The notes beneath the pieces were generated by a model. It worked only from the letters and a program-made list of their open reading frames with translations. It was not told where the DNA came from and did no database searches. Positions 7,365 to 17,053 of a DNA stretch of 64,000 nucleotides are shown piece after piece. Origin of the DNA: JAGIBJ01 sp032119795 (GTDB taxonomy: Bacteria; Actinomycetota; Thermoleophilia; Solirubrobacterales; Solirubrobacteraceae). The number at the start of each line of letters is the position of its first letter. Positions within the stretch are counted from its first letter, which is position 1. The DNA is taken from NCBI GenBank assembly GCA_032119795.1, contig JAUMFO010000013.1:279224-343223 (forward strand), in the 5' to 3' direction. The position numbers were made by a program, and so were the translations under genes.

Positions 7365-7691
7365 ATGGCTGAACTTCGCATCCTCACCTCCGCCGACCTC
7401 TACGAGCTACTGCTCGAGGGCGACGAGATTCAGGTGCTCGACGTGCGCACGCCCGAGGAGTTCGCGGCGGGCCACATCGCCGGCGCCGTCCTCGTCCCGT
7501 ATGACCAGGTGGCTGGCTGGCCGCAAGGACTCGACCAAGACGTCCCAACGGCCGTGATCTGCAAGGCCGGCGTGCGCGCCATCCACGCAGCCGCGGTCCT
7601 CGACTCGCTGACCGACGGCGAGCTGCTCGTCGTCGCACAGGGCGGCGTGGGCGACTGGCCCAGCCTCGGCGGCGAACTCGTCACCGACTAA
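7365..7691 (+). CDS. Single-domain rhodanese-like sulfurtransferase
   Basis: The 108-residue protein matches the single rhodanese fold, with an early LDVRTPEEFAAGHIAGAVLV signature. The active-site loop CKAGVR (about residues 66-71) has cysteine as sulfur-accepting nucleophile. Such proteins transfer sulfane sulfur or detoxify sulfur species. It begins 30 nt after tRNA-Trp and may be read from the same transcript. No ribosome site is obvious before the ATG. Confidence 0.88.
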   Translation: MAELRILTSADLYELLLEGDEIQVLDVRTPEEFAAGHIAGAVLVPYDQVAGWPQGLDQDVPTAVICKAGVRAIHAAAVLDSLTDGELLVVAQGGVGDWPSLGGELVTD

Positions 7692-7813
7692 CGCCGGGCG
7701 TGGCCACCGACCACCCGACCTCGCCCGGGGCGAGCACCACTGCCCACGGGCGCCCGCACCCCGCCGGAAGCGAACCGGGGCTCTCCGCGGGCCGAGTACG
7801 TAAGCCTGAATTT

Positions 7814-8962
7814 ATGAACTCGAACGGCAGAGCCCCCGGGCTCGACGGCCTCCGAGGGCTCGCCGCTGCGGCGGTCGTGCTGCTGCACGTGTGGATGTTC
7901 AGCGGCGCCCACCAGCCCTGGCAACCCGAGCGCCTCGACGCAATCGTCGGGTCGCTCGGCCTCGCCGTCATGCTCTTCTTCGTGCTCTCCGGCGCACTCC
8001 TCGCCGCGCCATGGATCCGCGCCAGCACCCCTGGCTCGCCTGCGCCCAGCGTCGGCCGCTACGCCCTGCGGCGCACCGCGCGCATCGTCCCCGGCTACGT
8101 GGCCTGCGTCCTGCTGGGCTACGTGCTCATGCGCGCGATCGACCACCCGCTGGCGATCTCCGCCAGCGAACTCCCCGCGTTCTTGCTGTTCGCCCAGAAC
8201 CAGTTCGATGCCACCGCCGGCCAGCTCAACCCGCCGCTCTGGTCACTCGGGATCGAAGCCGCGTTCTACGTCGCCATCCCGCTGATCGGGCTCGCGCTGA
8301 TCCAAGCACTGCGGCGCTCCGGCACAACGGGAGCGATCGTCGTCTGCGCCGTCCTGGTCGCGGCAGGCCTGGCGTGGAACGCGATGGTCGTGGGCCGCGG
8401 CGAGCCGGTCACGCTCCTGACCTCCCTGCCGACGTTCCTGCCGATCTTTGCGTGTGGCATCGCCGCCGCCGTCGCGCTCCAACACCACCAGACGACCCGC
8501 CTGAGCCGCGTCGCGCTCATCACCCTCGGCAGCGCGCTCGTCGTCGCCGACGGCTGGTGGCACCTCGATGGCACCGGCTGGCTCGGCCACGTGGCCCGCG
8601 ATCTCCCCGCGGGCGTCGGCTTCGCGATGATCCTCGTGGCCGTCGCCCAAGGACGCGCCCACCTCCTCGGCGCCGCGCCGATGCGCCGCCTCGGCGACTA
8701 CTCCTTCGGCATCTACCTGTGGCATATGCCGGTGATCTACGTGCTTCGCCACCAGGAGCACTGGCCGGAGTCCCCCTGGGCGGCGTATGCGCGTGTGCTG
8801 GCCATCGCGACCGTTCTCGGTGCGGCCAGCTGGCACCTGCTGGAACGCCCAGCGATCACCTGGGCAGCCGCGCGGACCCGCCGCGCCAATGCGGCGCCCG
8901 CGCCAGTCTCCGCTACCACAGGCGCCGGCCACCACGCCGATCTCGCCGCCGCCTCGCGCTGA
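7814..8962 (+). CDS. Acyltransferase 3 family membrane protein
   Basis: The 382-residue product starts with the family hallmark PGLDGLRGLAAAAVVLLHVW, where the H is the conserved catalytic-region histidine. About ten hydrophobic segments follow. A second conserved block, NPPLWSLGIEAAFYVAIPL, matches the W-S-L-x-x-E signature. These integral membrane enzymes O-acylate cell-surface sugars or lipids. The ATG at 7814 is preferred because it sits just before the conserved N-terminus; an in-frame GTG at 7700 would add a Pro/Gly-rich extension of 38 residues. The substrate is unknown. Confidence 0.82.
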   Translation: MNSNGRAPGLDGLRGLAAAAVVLLHVWMFSGAHQPWQPERLDAIVGSLGLAVMLFFVLSGALLAAPWIRASTPGSPAPSVGRYALRRTARIVPGYVACVLLGYVLMRAIDHPLAISASELPAFLLFAQNQFDATAGQLNPPLWSLGIEAAFYVAIPLIGLALIQALRRSGTTGAIVVCAVLVAAGLAWNAMVVGRGEPVTLLTSLPTFLPIFACGIAAAVALQHHQTTRLSRVALITLGSALVVADGWWHLDGTGWLGHVARDLPAGVGFAMILVAVAQGRAHLLGAAPMRRLGDYSFGIYLWHMPVIYVLRHQEHWPESPWAAYARVLAIATVLGAASWHLLERPAITWAAARTRRANAAPAPVSATTGAGHHADLAAASR

Positions 8963-9001
8963 CCGCCACGGATCGCCGCGTAGGCAACTAGGGTCGCTGC
9001 C

Positions 9002-9571
9002 ATGACCGGCCCGCCCGACTCCTGGCCGACGCCGCCCCAGCCGCCTACCGAGGCGATCCCCGCGACCCCGCCTGGGCCGCCACCATCGATGCCCGCGCCA
9101 GAACTCCCCGGCGACGCCAAACGCACGATGCTCCCCGAGCGGGTCGTCAAGTACTGGGGCGTCACGAGCGCGCTCGGATGGGCCATGGCCATCGTGGCAT
9201 CGCTCGCGTTCACGCTGGTGCCGTCTGCGAGCACGGTGGCGCTCGGCGTCACCGCACTCTTCGTCGTCGGATGTCTCGTCGACCTCGTCGTGATCGTTCC
9301 CAAACGCCGCGAGCAGTGGTGGTACGCGATCGGCGACGAGCAGATCGACCTCGAGCATGGCTGGGTCGTCGTACGACGCGTCGTGATCCCCATGACGCGC
9401 GTCCAACACGTGGAACTCGAGCGCGGACCGCTCGCCGATCGCTTCAACCTCGCCGAACTCAAGATCTTCACCGCGGCCGGGATGGTCAAGATTCCGGCGC
9501 TCGATCGCCAAGAAGGCGACCGCATCCGCCAACAGATCGCCGAGCTCGCGCGCATCGCCGATGATCTCTGA
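9002..9571 (+). CDS. PH domain-containing membrane protein (YdbS-like)
   Basis: The 189-residue protein has a Pro-rich N-terminal tail, two membrane segments (about residues 52-100) and a bacterial PH domain (QWWYAIGDEQIDLEHGWVVV; MTRVQHVELERGPLADRFNL). It overlaps the next gene, which encodes a longer paralog with the same domain, by 11 nt. This is the usual YdbS/YdbT arrangement. TAGGGT (8989-8994) lies 7 nt before the ATG, indicating a leaderless transcript and supporting this start. Confidence 0.85.
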   Translation: MTGPPDSWPTPPQPPTEAIPATPPGPPPSMPAPELPGDAKRTMLPERVVKYWGVTSALGWAMAIVASLAFTLVPSASTVALGVTALFVVGCLVDLVVIVPKRREQWWYAIGDEQIDLEHGWVVVRRVVIPMTRVQHVELERGPLADRFNLAELKIFTAAGMVKIPALDRQEGDRIRQQIAELARIADDL

Positions 9572-11099
9572 GTCGGCGCGCGTCAAGCACCGGCTCCACC
9601 CCGCCGCGACGCTGATCGCCGCCGCCGGCGTCCTGCGGGCCGTGCTCTTTCCGATCGTCGTGGTCACGTTCGGCCAGGGGCTGCTGTTTGGTGTCGGGCT
9701 GACACTGCTGATCGTGCTCGTCGGCGGCGCGATCGCGATCATCAGCTGGCGGACGGAGGTCTACTTCGTGGCCGACGGCAGCCTGCACCACCAGAGCGGC
9801 GTGATCAGCCACAAAGAGCAGGTCATCCCGGCCTCGCGGATCTCCGCCCTCGACACCCAGCGCGGCGTGATCCAGCGGATGTTCGGCGTCGTCTCCGTGC
9901 ACGTACAAACCGCCGGCGGCGGATCCAAAGCCGAAGTCGTGCTCAGCGCGCTGACGTTCGCCGACGCCGAACGGCTCCGCCTTGATCTCGGCCACCGGGC
10001 CACGCAGGCCGCCCCAGGCGCGCCGCCGGAGGCCAACGTGGCTGCGGCCGGGCCAACCGCAGGCGCGCTCAGTGACGATCCCGCCGCCGTGCACCCCGCG
10101 GCCTTCGGCACGGCCGCGCCGACGTTCTACAGCCGCGACCCCGTTGCAGAGGAGGCGCCGGTCGTCTTCGAGATGACTCCGCGCGAGCTACTGGTCGCGG
10201 CGCTCACCTCCCCGTCGATCGCGGTGGTTGGCGCAGCCGGGGCTGCGCTGGCTTCATTCGCGCAGGATGCCCTGCCGAACTCCGTCGCCGACGAGCTCGC
10301 GGATCGCGCCACCCAGCTGAGCGTGATGGCCGTGCTCAGTGTGGCCGCGGTCGTCGTGCTCGTCGCCGTGATCGTCTCGATCGCCGGGACGGTCCTGATG
10401 TATGGCGGGTTTCGCGTCACCCGTGACGACACCCGTTTGCGCGTGCGCCGCGGCATCCTCACGGAGCGCGTCGGCACCGTCCCACTGGACCGTATCCACG
10501 GCATCCGCGTGATCGAGTCACCGCTGCGCCAGCTGCTCGGGTACGCCGCAATCGAAGTCGAGGTCGCGGGGTACGCCGGCCAGGACGAGGTCGCGCGGAC
10601 GATCGTGCCGCTCGTCCCGCGCAAGCAGCTGGCGCAGACGCTGCAGCGGATCGTCCCTGGATTCGTTTGGCCCGAGGGTCCCCTGACCGGGATTCCGGCG
10701 CGCGCACACCGTCGCTACCTCACGGTGCCCGTCGTGCTGTCGCTGATTCCCGCTGCACTGATTGCCGCCTCGCCCATCGGGCTTGCCCGAGTCCTGGCGG
10801 TGCTCCCGGTGCTCGTCGCCGTCTTGCTGGGCCTCAGCGCCGCCCGCGACGCAGGCTGGCGGCGTGACGACGGCACCCTGACGCTGCGCTGGAGGACGTT
10901 CGCCCGCTACACCGTGGTGGCCCCCGAGCGCCGCCTTCAGCAGGCCAGCGCCTCGGCCAATCCGTTCCAGCGTCGCGCCTGGCTGGCCACGTTTGCCGTC
11001 CGCCTCTCGAGCGCGCGACGGGCAAGCATCAAACACCTCGACGCCGACGTCGCGCACCACCTGATGGGCAGCGCACTCACCCACACCCGCCGCGGATAG
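9561..11099 (+). CDS. PH domain-containing protein (YdbT-like), multiple PH domains
   Basis: The 512-residue membrane protein repeats the PH module. One copy follows the first membrane pair (EVYFVADGSLHHQSGVIS; ASRISALDTQRGVIQRMFGV). A second is near residues 285-350 (FRVTRDDTRLRVRRGIL; LDRIHGIRVIESPLRQLLGY). A third, degenerate one lies at the C-terminus (LTLRWRTFARYTVVAPERRL). Several hydrophobic segments separate them. Together with the preceding gene it forms a two-component membrane module whose biochemical function is not established. The start overlaps the upstream coding sequence, implying coupling. Confidence 0.82.
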   Translation: MISESARVKHRLHPAATLIAAAGVLRAVLFPIVVVTFGQGLLFGVGLTLLIVLVGGAIAIISWRTEVYFVADGSLHHQSGVISHKEQVIPASRISALDTQRGVIQRMFGVVSVHVQTAGGGSKAEVVLSALTFADAERLRLDLGHRATQAAPGAPPEANVAAAGPTAGALSDDPAAVHPAAFGTAAPTFYSRDPVAEEAPVVFEMTPRELLVAALTSPSIAVVGAAGAALASFAQDALPNSVADELADRATQLSVMAVLSVAAVVVLVAVIVSIAGTVLMYGGFRVTRDDTRLRVRRGILTERVGTVPLDRIHGIRVIESPLRQLLGYAAIEVEVAGYAGQDEVARTIVPLVPRKQLAQTLQRIVPGFVWPEGPLTGIPARAHRRYLTVPVVLSLIPAALIAASPIGLARVLAVLPVLVAVLLGLSAARDAGWRRDDGTLTLRWRTFARYTVVAPERRLQQASASANPFQRRAWLATFAVRLSSARRASIKHLDADVAHHLMGSALTHTRRG

Positions 11100-11389
11100 C
11101 CGCCCAATGGGCGCCGCGACGCGCTCGCGCTGCACAGCGTGTCCTGCTGCGCGGCGCGAGCGATCGCGGGGGTGAGCCGGGGGAAACTCACCGCCCTGCA
11201 CGATATTTACCGAACGGCCACTTGATAACCGGTCGTTGGCATGAAAACCGGAGTTTCGCCCAGCGCGAACAAACCAACCGGCGTCGTGGCGCGCAATCGC
11301 CCGCGTCTCCGAACAAACCCGACTGGCGCCCAAACGCTCCGCGCTCAGTGAAAGCGCGTTCACCCGGGGCCGGGCCCTACGCTCTGGCG

Positions 11390-13237
11390 GTGCCAGACGC
11401 GCCTCCAGCCAGCTTGCCGACCGACGCGACCCACCCACTGATCCGGCTGTGGCGTCGCGTGCCGCGCTACCGGGGCCAGATTCGGCTCGCGACGGCGTTC
11501 ACCGTCCTCAACAAGATGCTCGACATCGCGCCGGAGCTGCTGATCGGCGTGGCGATCGACGTGGTCGTCAACGAGTCCGGCAGCTTCATGAGCACCGCCT
11601 TCGGGATCGAAGACCGCGAGCAGCAGCTCCTGGTGCTCGCCGCCGTCACGGCCGTCGTCTGGATCCTGGAGTCGCTGACGGAGTACCTCGCCGCTCGGAT
11701 CTGGCGGAATCTCTCGCAGTCGATCCAGCATGACCTGCGCGTCGACGCCTACGCCCACGTGCAAGACCTCGAGCTGGCGTGGTTTGAGAACCGCGCCTCC
11801 GGGAAGCTGCTCACGATCCTCGGCGACGACGTCAACCAGCTGGAGCGCTTCCTCGACGTCGGCGCGTCCAAGATCCTGCTGACGGCGACCAACGTCGTTC
11901 TCGTCGGCATCGTCTTCTTCGTGATCTCGCCGCTGCTCGCGGTGCTGGCCTTCCTGCCGATTCCGGTGATCGTGATCGGATCCCTGTTCTTCCAAAAGCG
12001 GCTGGAGCCGCGCTACCGGCAGGTCCGCGAGGACGCCGGCCAGCTGGGTGGCCTGATCAACGGCAACCTCGGCGGTATCGCCACGATCAAGGCGTTCGGG
12101 GCCGAGGCGGCTGAGCTGCGGCGCGTCGAAGCCGCGTCGACGGCCTACGCCGACGCCAACCGCGACGCCATCGCGCTGAGTTCGGCGTTCATTCCGCTCA
12201 TCCGCATGGCCATCCTCGCCGGGTTCATCGTCACGCTCGTCGTCGGCGGGCATGCGGCGCTGGAGGGCACCCTCGCCGTCGGCCTCTACTCGGTGCTCGT
12301 GTTCATGACCCAGCGCCTGCTCTGGCCGCTGACCGACCTCGGTGAGACGCTCGACCTCTACCAGCGCGGCATGGCCTCCACCCGCCGCATCCTGGATCTG
12401 CTCGACGCGCCGATCGGCGTCGCTCCCGGCCAGCAGGCCCTCCCAACGCTCGCCGCCGGGCAGCAGCCTGGCGCCGTGCACTTTGATCGCGTCACGTTCG
12501 CCTACCGCGACCCCAGCGGAGAGGCCCGCGCGCCGGTGCTGCGCGGCATCAACCTGCAAGTCGGCGCCGGCGAGACGCACGCGATCGTTGGCGCCACCGG
12601 CGCGGGCAAGTCGACGCTCGTCAAACTCCTACTGCGCCTCTACGACGCCGACGCCGGCCAGATCACGATCGACGGGACGCCGGCCCCACAGCTGACGTTC
12701 GAAAGTCTGCGCGGGGCCATCGGCTATGTCGGGCAGGACACGTTCCTCTTTGACGGGACCGTCGCTGAGAACCTGCGCTACGGCGCGCCGGATGCCACCG
12801 ACGACGAGCTCCGCCGAGCCGCCGAGCGTGCCGAGGCCGACGAGTTCGTGATGGCGCTGCCACAGGGCTACGACACACCCGTCGGCGAGCGCGGCATCCG
12901 GCTCTCCGGCGGGCAACGCCAGCGACTGACGATCGCGCGCGCCCTCGTTCGCGACCCCGCGATCCTCGTCCTCGATGAGGCCACGAGCGCAGTAGACAAC
13001 GAGACGGAAGCCGCGATCCAACGCTCCCTCGATCGCGTCAGCCGAGAGCGCACGACCATCGTGATCGCTCACCGACTCTCGACCATCCGGCACGCCGACC
13101 AGATCCACGTCATGGCCGACGGCGTGATCGTCGAGACGGGCACCCACGACGAACTCGTTGGAGCCGGCCGGCGGTACGCCGCGCTGTGGGCTGTGCAGAC
13201 CGGCGAGCGGCCGCCTTCGCCAGCCAGCCAGACTTAA
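11390..13237 (+). CDS. ABC exporter, fused membrane and ATPase domains
   Basis: The 615-residue half-transporter has six membrane helices (about residues 30-320), then a nucleotide-binding domain. It shows Walker A GATGAGKST, Q-loop YVGQDTFLFDGTV, signature LSGGQRQRL, Walker B ILVLDEATSAVD and H-loop VIAHRLST, all intact. Such proteins work as homodimers or heterodimers exporting lipids, drugs or peptides. GTG at 11390 is chosen because TACGCT (11378-11383) lies 6 nt upstream, as in the leaderless promoters nearby. An open frame extends upstream to 11222 but lacks family similarity. The TetR gene just downstream may regulate it. Confidence 0.88.
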   Translation: MPDAPPASLPTDATHPLIRLWRRVPRYRGQIRLATAFTVLNKMLDIAPELLIGVAIDVVVNESGSFMSTAFGIEDREQQLLVLAAVTAVVWILESLTEYLAARIWRNLSQSIQHDLRVDAYAHVQDLELAWFENRASGKLLTILGDDVNQLERFLDVGASKILLTATNVVLVGIVFFVISPLLAVLAFLPIPVIVIGSLFFQKRLEPRYRQVREDAGQLGGLINGNLGGIATIKAFGAEAAELRRVEAASTAYADANRDAIALSSAFIPLIRMAILAGFIVTLVVGGHAALEGTLAVGLYSVLVFMTQRLLWPLTDLGETLDLYQRGMASTRRILDLLDAPIGVAPGQQALPTLAAGQQPGAVHFDRVTFAYRDPSGEARAPVLRGINLQVGAGETHAIVGATGAGKSTLVKLLLRLYDADAGQITIDGTPAPQLTFESLRGAIGYVGQDTFLFDGTVAENLRYGAPDATDDELRRAAERAEADEFVMALPQGYDTPVGERGIRLSGGQRQRLTIARALVRDPAILVLDEATSAVDNETEAAIQRSLDRVSRERTTIVIAHRLSTIRHADQIHVMADGVIVETGTHDELVGAGRRYAALWAVQTGERPPSPASQT

Positions 13238-13373
13238 CGTTTGGCCATACGGCGCGGGGCGGACTCACCATTCCGGGCAGAGCTGGCCGCCTTGCCGCAC
13301 TGGTTCAACCATGGAGCGACGGTTCGGCAACGTGCGTTTCCAGCTGCCAAAGGCACTAATATCTCGCCGGTCC

Positions 13374-13970
13374 ATGCCCGAGATCAAGGCCTCACCACCA
13401 CTTCGCGCCGACGCCCGCCGCAACCGTGATGCGCTGCTCACCGCAGCCCGCAACGTGTTTGCCGCCGACGGCCTCGACGCGCCACTGGACGCGATCGCCA
13501 AGGAGGCTGGCGTCGGGCGGGCCACGCTCTACCGCCGCTTCCCGACGCGCGACACGCTGATCGCCGCGATCTTCGAGGACGACTTCGACGCGCTCGAAGA
13601 GGCCGCCCGAAATGCCGAGGACCAGAGCCGGGCCCTCTTCTCGATCCTCAACGCCGCCTTTGAGATGCAGCGCTACAACCTCGGCTTCACCGAGCTCTTC
13701 ACGCGCCGCCCGCCCACCGAAGATGTGCTCCTCAACATCGGCGAGCGCTTCTTCCAGGTGATCGACCCGGCCCTCAAGTCAGCGCAGGCTGCCGGCCACG
13801 TTCGCGCCGATATCACCACCGACGAGGTGGGGACCATCCTGCTGATGATGGGCGTCGCGACGGCCAACTTCCGCCTGCACGACAACGGCGAAGCGCGTCG
13901 CCACCGCACGATCAACCTGCTGTTTGACGCGCTGGACCCCACGCGGGCCCCGCGCGACCTCAACGGCTAG
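13374..13970 (+). CDS. TetR-family transcriptional regulator
   Basis: The 198-residue protein has a typical TetR N-terminal HTH (RRNRDALLTAARNVFAADGL ... GVGRATLYRRFPTRDTLIAA) and a helical ligand-binding domain. It follows the ABC exporter in the same direction, a common pairing for drug or metabolite efflux control. ATG at 13374 places the HTH at the usual distance from the N-terminus. TAATAT (13359-13364) may be its -10. Confidence 0.88.
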   Translation: MPEIKASPPLRADARRNRDALLTAARNVFAADGLDAPLDAIAKEAGVGRATLYRRFPTRDTLIAAIFEDDFDALEEAARNAEDQSRALFSILNAAFEMQRYNLGFTELFTRRPPTEDVLLNIGERFFQVIDPALKSAQAAGHVRADITTDEVGTILLMMGVATANFRLHDNGEARRHRTINLLFDALDPTRAPRDLNG

Positions 13971-13989
13971 GCCTGGTCCAGACCAGGCC
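13970..13989. terminator. Hairpin between convergent TetR and SDR genes
   Basis: GGCCTGGT (13970-13977) pairs with ACCAGGCC (13982-13989); a third GGCCTGGTT copy follows at once. It lies at the stop of the TetR gene and downstream of the minus-strand SDR gene, so it may serve both directions. Confidence 0.5.
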
Positions 13990-14004
13990 AGGCCTGGTTC
14001 GGGC

Positions 14005-14886
14005 TCAGACGGCAGCGCGCTCGCGCGTGTCGTCCTTGCGCACCGGCTGCGGCGTGGTGAACGGGACGTCTTCGACGCGCGCAATCTGGAGCGCCTCCTT
14101 GAGTCCGCGCTGCGCGTAGCGATCCAGGAGCGGCTGCACGAGCATGCGGACCGGCAAGACCGGGCCGACCCAGCGGGGCGCGTAGACGCGGCGCGAGCGG
14201 CGCGCGATCCCGCGCTCGAGGGCGTCGATCCCGACACTCAGTGGCGTGACGCCCGTCGGTGCACCGCCAGCCATCACCTTTTGCGCGGCCTCGGTCCCAA
14301 AGCCGACGCGAGTCATGTCGGTATCGAGCTCGGCGAAGTAGGCCACGCCGACCTTGGCGCCGGTGCCGCGCACCTCAGCGCGCAGCGTGTTGCCCAGGGC
14401 CTCAGTCGCTGCCTTGGAGGCGCTGTAGGCACCGAGCAGCGGGGCGTGCACCGCGGCCGCAAGCGACGCGACGGCGAGGGCGTAGCCGCCCTTGTGAGTG
14501 ATGTGGGGGCCGGCCGCGCGGAGCGTGAGGTAGGTGCCCATCACGTTCACGCGCAGGTGCTGCTCCAGGACGCTCGGGTCGCCACCGATCAGCGGGAACT
14601 GCTTCGCGATGCCAGCGTTGGCGACGACGACGTCGAGGCCACCGAGTTCGGCGACGAGCTCGTCGATCGCGGGCGTGATCTGCGCCTCATCGGCGACGTC
14701 GGCCTCACGCCACGGCGCGCCGCCACAGCTCTTGGCCACCTCGGCAAGGAGATCGGGTTCGAGGCCGACGAGCGCGACGCGCGCGCCTTGGTCGTAGAGC
14801 CGCTGCGCGAGCGCTGCACCGATACCGCGAGCGGCACCGGTGATGAGCACGCGACGACCGTCGAGCGAGGGTGCCGAGGGAAGCAT
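14005..14886 (-). CDS. Short-chain dehydrogenase/reductase
   Basis: The 293-residue protein has the SDR cofactor motif (VLITGAARGIGAAL, TGxxxGIG), the NAG motif (VVVANAGIA) and the catalytic Tyr-Lys pair as YSASK, with upstream Ser in AVASLAAAVHA. The C-terminal extension ends in a basic tail. On the minus strand TACGTT lies 7 nt before the ATG, so the transcript is probably leaderless. The substrate is unknown; membrane-proximal lipid or ketone reduction is possible. Confidence 0.86.
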   Translation of the reverse strand: MLPSAPSLDGRRVLITGAARGIGAALAQRLYDQGARVALVGLEPDLLAEVAKSCGGAPWREADVADEAQITPAIDELVAELGGLDVVVANAGIAKQFPLIGGDPSVLEQHLRVNVMGTYLTLRAAGPHITHKGGYALAVASLAAAVHAPLLGAYSASKAATEALGNTLRAEVRGTGAKVGVAYFAELDTDMTRVGFGTEAAQKVMAGGAPTGVTPLSVGIDALERGIARRSRRVYAPRWVGPVLPVRMLVQPLLDRYAQRGLKEALQIARVEDVPFTTPQPVRKDDTRERAAV

Positions 14887-14956
14887 GGAACCGAACGTAC
14901 CATCGGGGGACGCGAGTATCAGAACGCGGATCTGAAACCCCCGCGCCCGCTGGTCG

Positions 14957-15973
14957 TCAGGTCATCTCGCGAAGGAACGCAATCGTCCGTTCCAGCGCCT
15001 GCTGGCCGTCGGCCGTTCGAAGGTCGAACTGGTACTCGTGGGGGAGCGCCGGCTCGTGGTCGTCAGCGAAGAACAGTGCGTCGACCGGTACCCCGACGTC
15101 CGCGAGCTTGGCGGCGAACGGTCGGGACTGTGAGGCCGTCAGCGGGTCGTCGTTGCCTCCGGTGATGAAGGTCGCCGGGAATGCCTCGGTGACGTGATCG
15201 ATCACCGACATCTGCGCGAAGACCGACGATTGCGGGTCGGTCGTGCCGGCGTAGGCCCAGACCAGCTGGGAGACGGCGAACCCGAGGACCCCCTCAGGGG
15301 CGGAGTCGTCGCGGCGTGCGTAGGGCACGAGGTCGTAGGCGCCGCAGTCGAGCACCACGCCGCGCAGGTCAGCGGCGTCGCTGATTGCGGGAGTGATGCC
15401 GAGCTGCCGCGCGTAGGCCGGGTTGGTCGTCAGGGCGGCGACCTGCGAGGCGAGCTGCGCGCCCGCCGAGTCGCCCGCGAGCACCAGCCGCTTGGGGTCG
15501 ATCCCCAGCCCGGACGCGTGGCGGCGCAGGTAGCCAAGGGCCGCGTTGACCTCACGCACGGGCGTCGGGTAGCGGTGCTCGGGTGAGCGGGAGTAGTTGA
15601 CCGACGCGACCGTGAAGCCCGCGTCGGCCAGCAGCCGGAAGTAGGTGGCAGCGTCGGCCTTGTCGCCCGCGAGCCAACCACCGCCATGCACCCAGACGAC
15701 CGTCGGACGCGGGCCTGCCGAGCCTTCCTTGCGGTAGACGTCGAGCAGGTTGCTGGATGCGACGCCGTAGCGCTGGTCGCGCAGCTCCGTCACGCCGCCA
15801 GGGTCGAACGCCGCCAGCTGCTTCGTCATCTCGGCGGCTTGGGCGTCGAGGGCCGCGCGGATCACGAGTGCCGCGGGGGCCGGATCATGCGTGACGATGA
15901 AGCCGGCCGTCAGCGCGGCTCCGCCAACAGCGGCGGCGCCAGCCAGCGCCCAGTGCAGCGGTCGGATCCTCAC
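14957..15973 (-). CDS. Alpha/beta hydrolase, HSL/esterase-lipase type, exported
   Basis: The 338-residue enzyme has an N-terminal hydrophobic signal segment (LHWALAGAAAVGGAALTAGF), the oxyanion-hole motif HGGGW near residue 96 and the nucleophile elbow GDSAG near residue 167. A late FFADDHEP segment supplies the likely catalytic Asp/His region. It belongs to the hormone-sensitive lipase type of carboxylesterases and probably acts outside the membrane. GTG at 15973 is supported by TAGCGT 7 nt upstream on the minus strand. Confidence 0.85.
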   Translation of the reverse strand: MRIRPLHWALAGAAAVGGAALTAGFIVTHDPAPAALVIRAALDAQAAEMTKQLAAFDPGGVTELRDQRYGVASSNLLDVYRKEGSAGPRPTVVWVHGGGWLAGDKADAATYFRLLADAGFTVASVNYSRSPEHRYPTPVREVNAALGYLRRHASGLGIDPKRLVLAGDSAGAQLASQVAALTTNPAYARQLGITPAISDAADLRGVVLDCGAYDLVPYARRDDSAPEGVLGFAVSQLVWAYAGTTDPQSSVFAQMSVIDHVTEAFPATFITGGNDDPLTASQSRPFAAKLADVGVPVDALFFADDHEPALPHEYQFDLRTADGQQALERTIAFLREMT

Positions 15974-16018
15974 GCCGTCGACGCTAGGCCCATCGCCCGC
16001 ACCATGCGCCAGTCGGGA

Positions 16019-17053
16019 TCAGCCGGCGAGGCCGTCTGGGAGGTCGTCGAAGGACTCCTCCAGATCGGCGTAGGAGTCGTAGCCAAGGCTGGCGCCGAGC
16101 TTGGCCATCCGGCCAAGCGTGCGGGCCTCCAGCACCCAGCTGGCGCTCCACTGATTCTGGAAGTAGCCGCAGAAGAAGTCAGCGGTCAGGTCGTCGGCGA
16201 CGGCCATGTCTCGAATCTCGAAGGCGTGCGGCTCGAGGCGATCGAGCAGCCAGACGAGGTGGTCCTCCAGCGTCGCCGTTCGCTCGTCGAGCACGCCGTC
16301 GGTGCTGACCGACCACAGCCCGCCGCGGTAGGGGCCGTGCAGCACGCCGGAGGTGCGACTGAGATCGAGTTGGCCGTAGCGGTGGGCGTGACGCGGGCGC
16401 AGACCGGTGAGTTCGTTGAAGCGATCGGGGTCGAGGCGACGCCCCATCAGCCGGAAGGAGGCGTGTTTACGATCGGTCGGGCCGGGGCCGGCCGCTTCAA
16501 TCACCTCAAGCGGATCGGGTGCCGGGAAGGCCGGGATCGCGCCGAGGCTGCGGTGGCCGGCGAGCCAGCCGACGTAGCTGCGCACGGCGGCGCGCACGAG
16601 GGTCTCCCCCACGCCGTCGGCGGCGCCGCCTCGGTCGAGCGGGTGCACGCGCGGCGCACGGAGCCAGTCGGTGCCCAGCCGAGCGGCGGTCGCCTGGAGG
16701 AACGCTCGGTCGGCGTCGAGCTCGGCAGCGCCGCGGCCGACCGCGGTCTCGCCGACGATCGCGTCGGCGGCGATGCTTGCCGTGCCGCGGAACCGCTGGC
16801 GCCAGTCGGCCGGCAGGTCCTCCCACCAGGTGTTGGCCACGTCGACGAGCGGCCTGCGCGTGTGGAGCCAGTTCGGGTCGGCGGTTGGCTGCAGCCATGG
16901 CGAGAGCCGTGGGGGCTCGGCCGCCTCGGGCCCGTCGAGGCGGTCGGCGGAGGGATCAAAGAACCAGCTCCGCACGACCGAGTGCTGCGCTGAGGCGATC
17001 TGCTCGACGAGATCGGCGGTGGCCGCCGGCGTGGCGGGTGGAGACGGCTCCAT
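16019..17053 (-). CDS. DUF4279 domain-containing protein
   Basis: The 344-residue product has an N-terminal half of no recognised family, rich in Trp (NTWWEDLPADWRQRF). Its C-terminal half reads like DUF4279: ASFRLMGRRLDPDRFNELTG ... GLWSVSTDGVL ... LEDHLVWLLDRLEP. DUF4279 is linked by others to immunity-type or house-keeping roles, but its function is unknown. The ATG is preceded by AGGAGGC two bases away, inside a perfect 10-bp inverted repeat (listed separately). Confidence 0.6.
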   Translation of the reverse strand: MEPSPPATPAATADLVEQIASAQHSVVRSWFFDPSADRLDGPEAAEPPRLSPWLQPTADPNWLHTRRPLVDVANTWWEDLPADWRQRFRGTASIAADAIVGETAVGRGAAELDADRAFLQATAARLGTDWLRAPRVHPLDRGGAADGVGETLVRAAVRSYVGWLAGHRSLGAIPAFPAPDPLEVIEAAGPGPTDRKHASFRLMGRRLDPDRFNELTGLRPRHAHRYGQLDLSRTSGVLHGPYRGGLWSVSTDGVLDERTATLEDHLVWLLDRLEPHAFEIRDMAVADDLTADFFCGYFQNQWSASWVLEARTLGRMAKLGASLGYDSYADLEESFDDLPDGLAG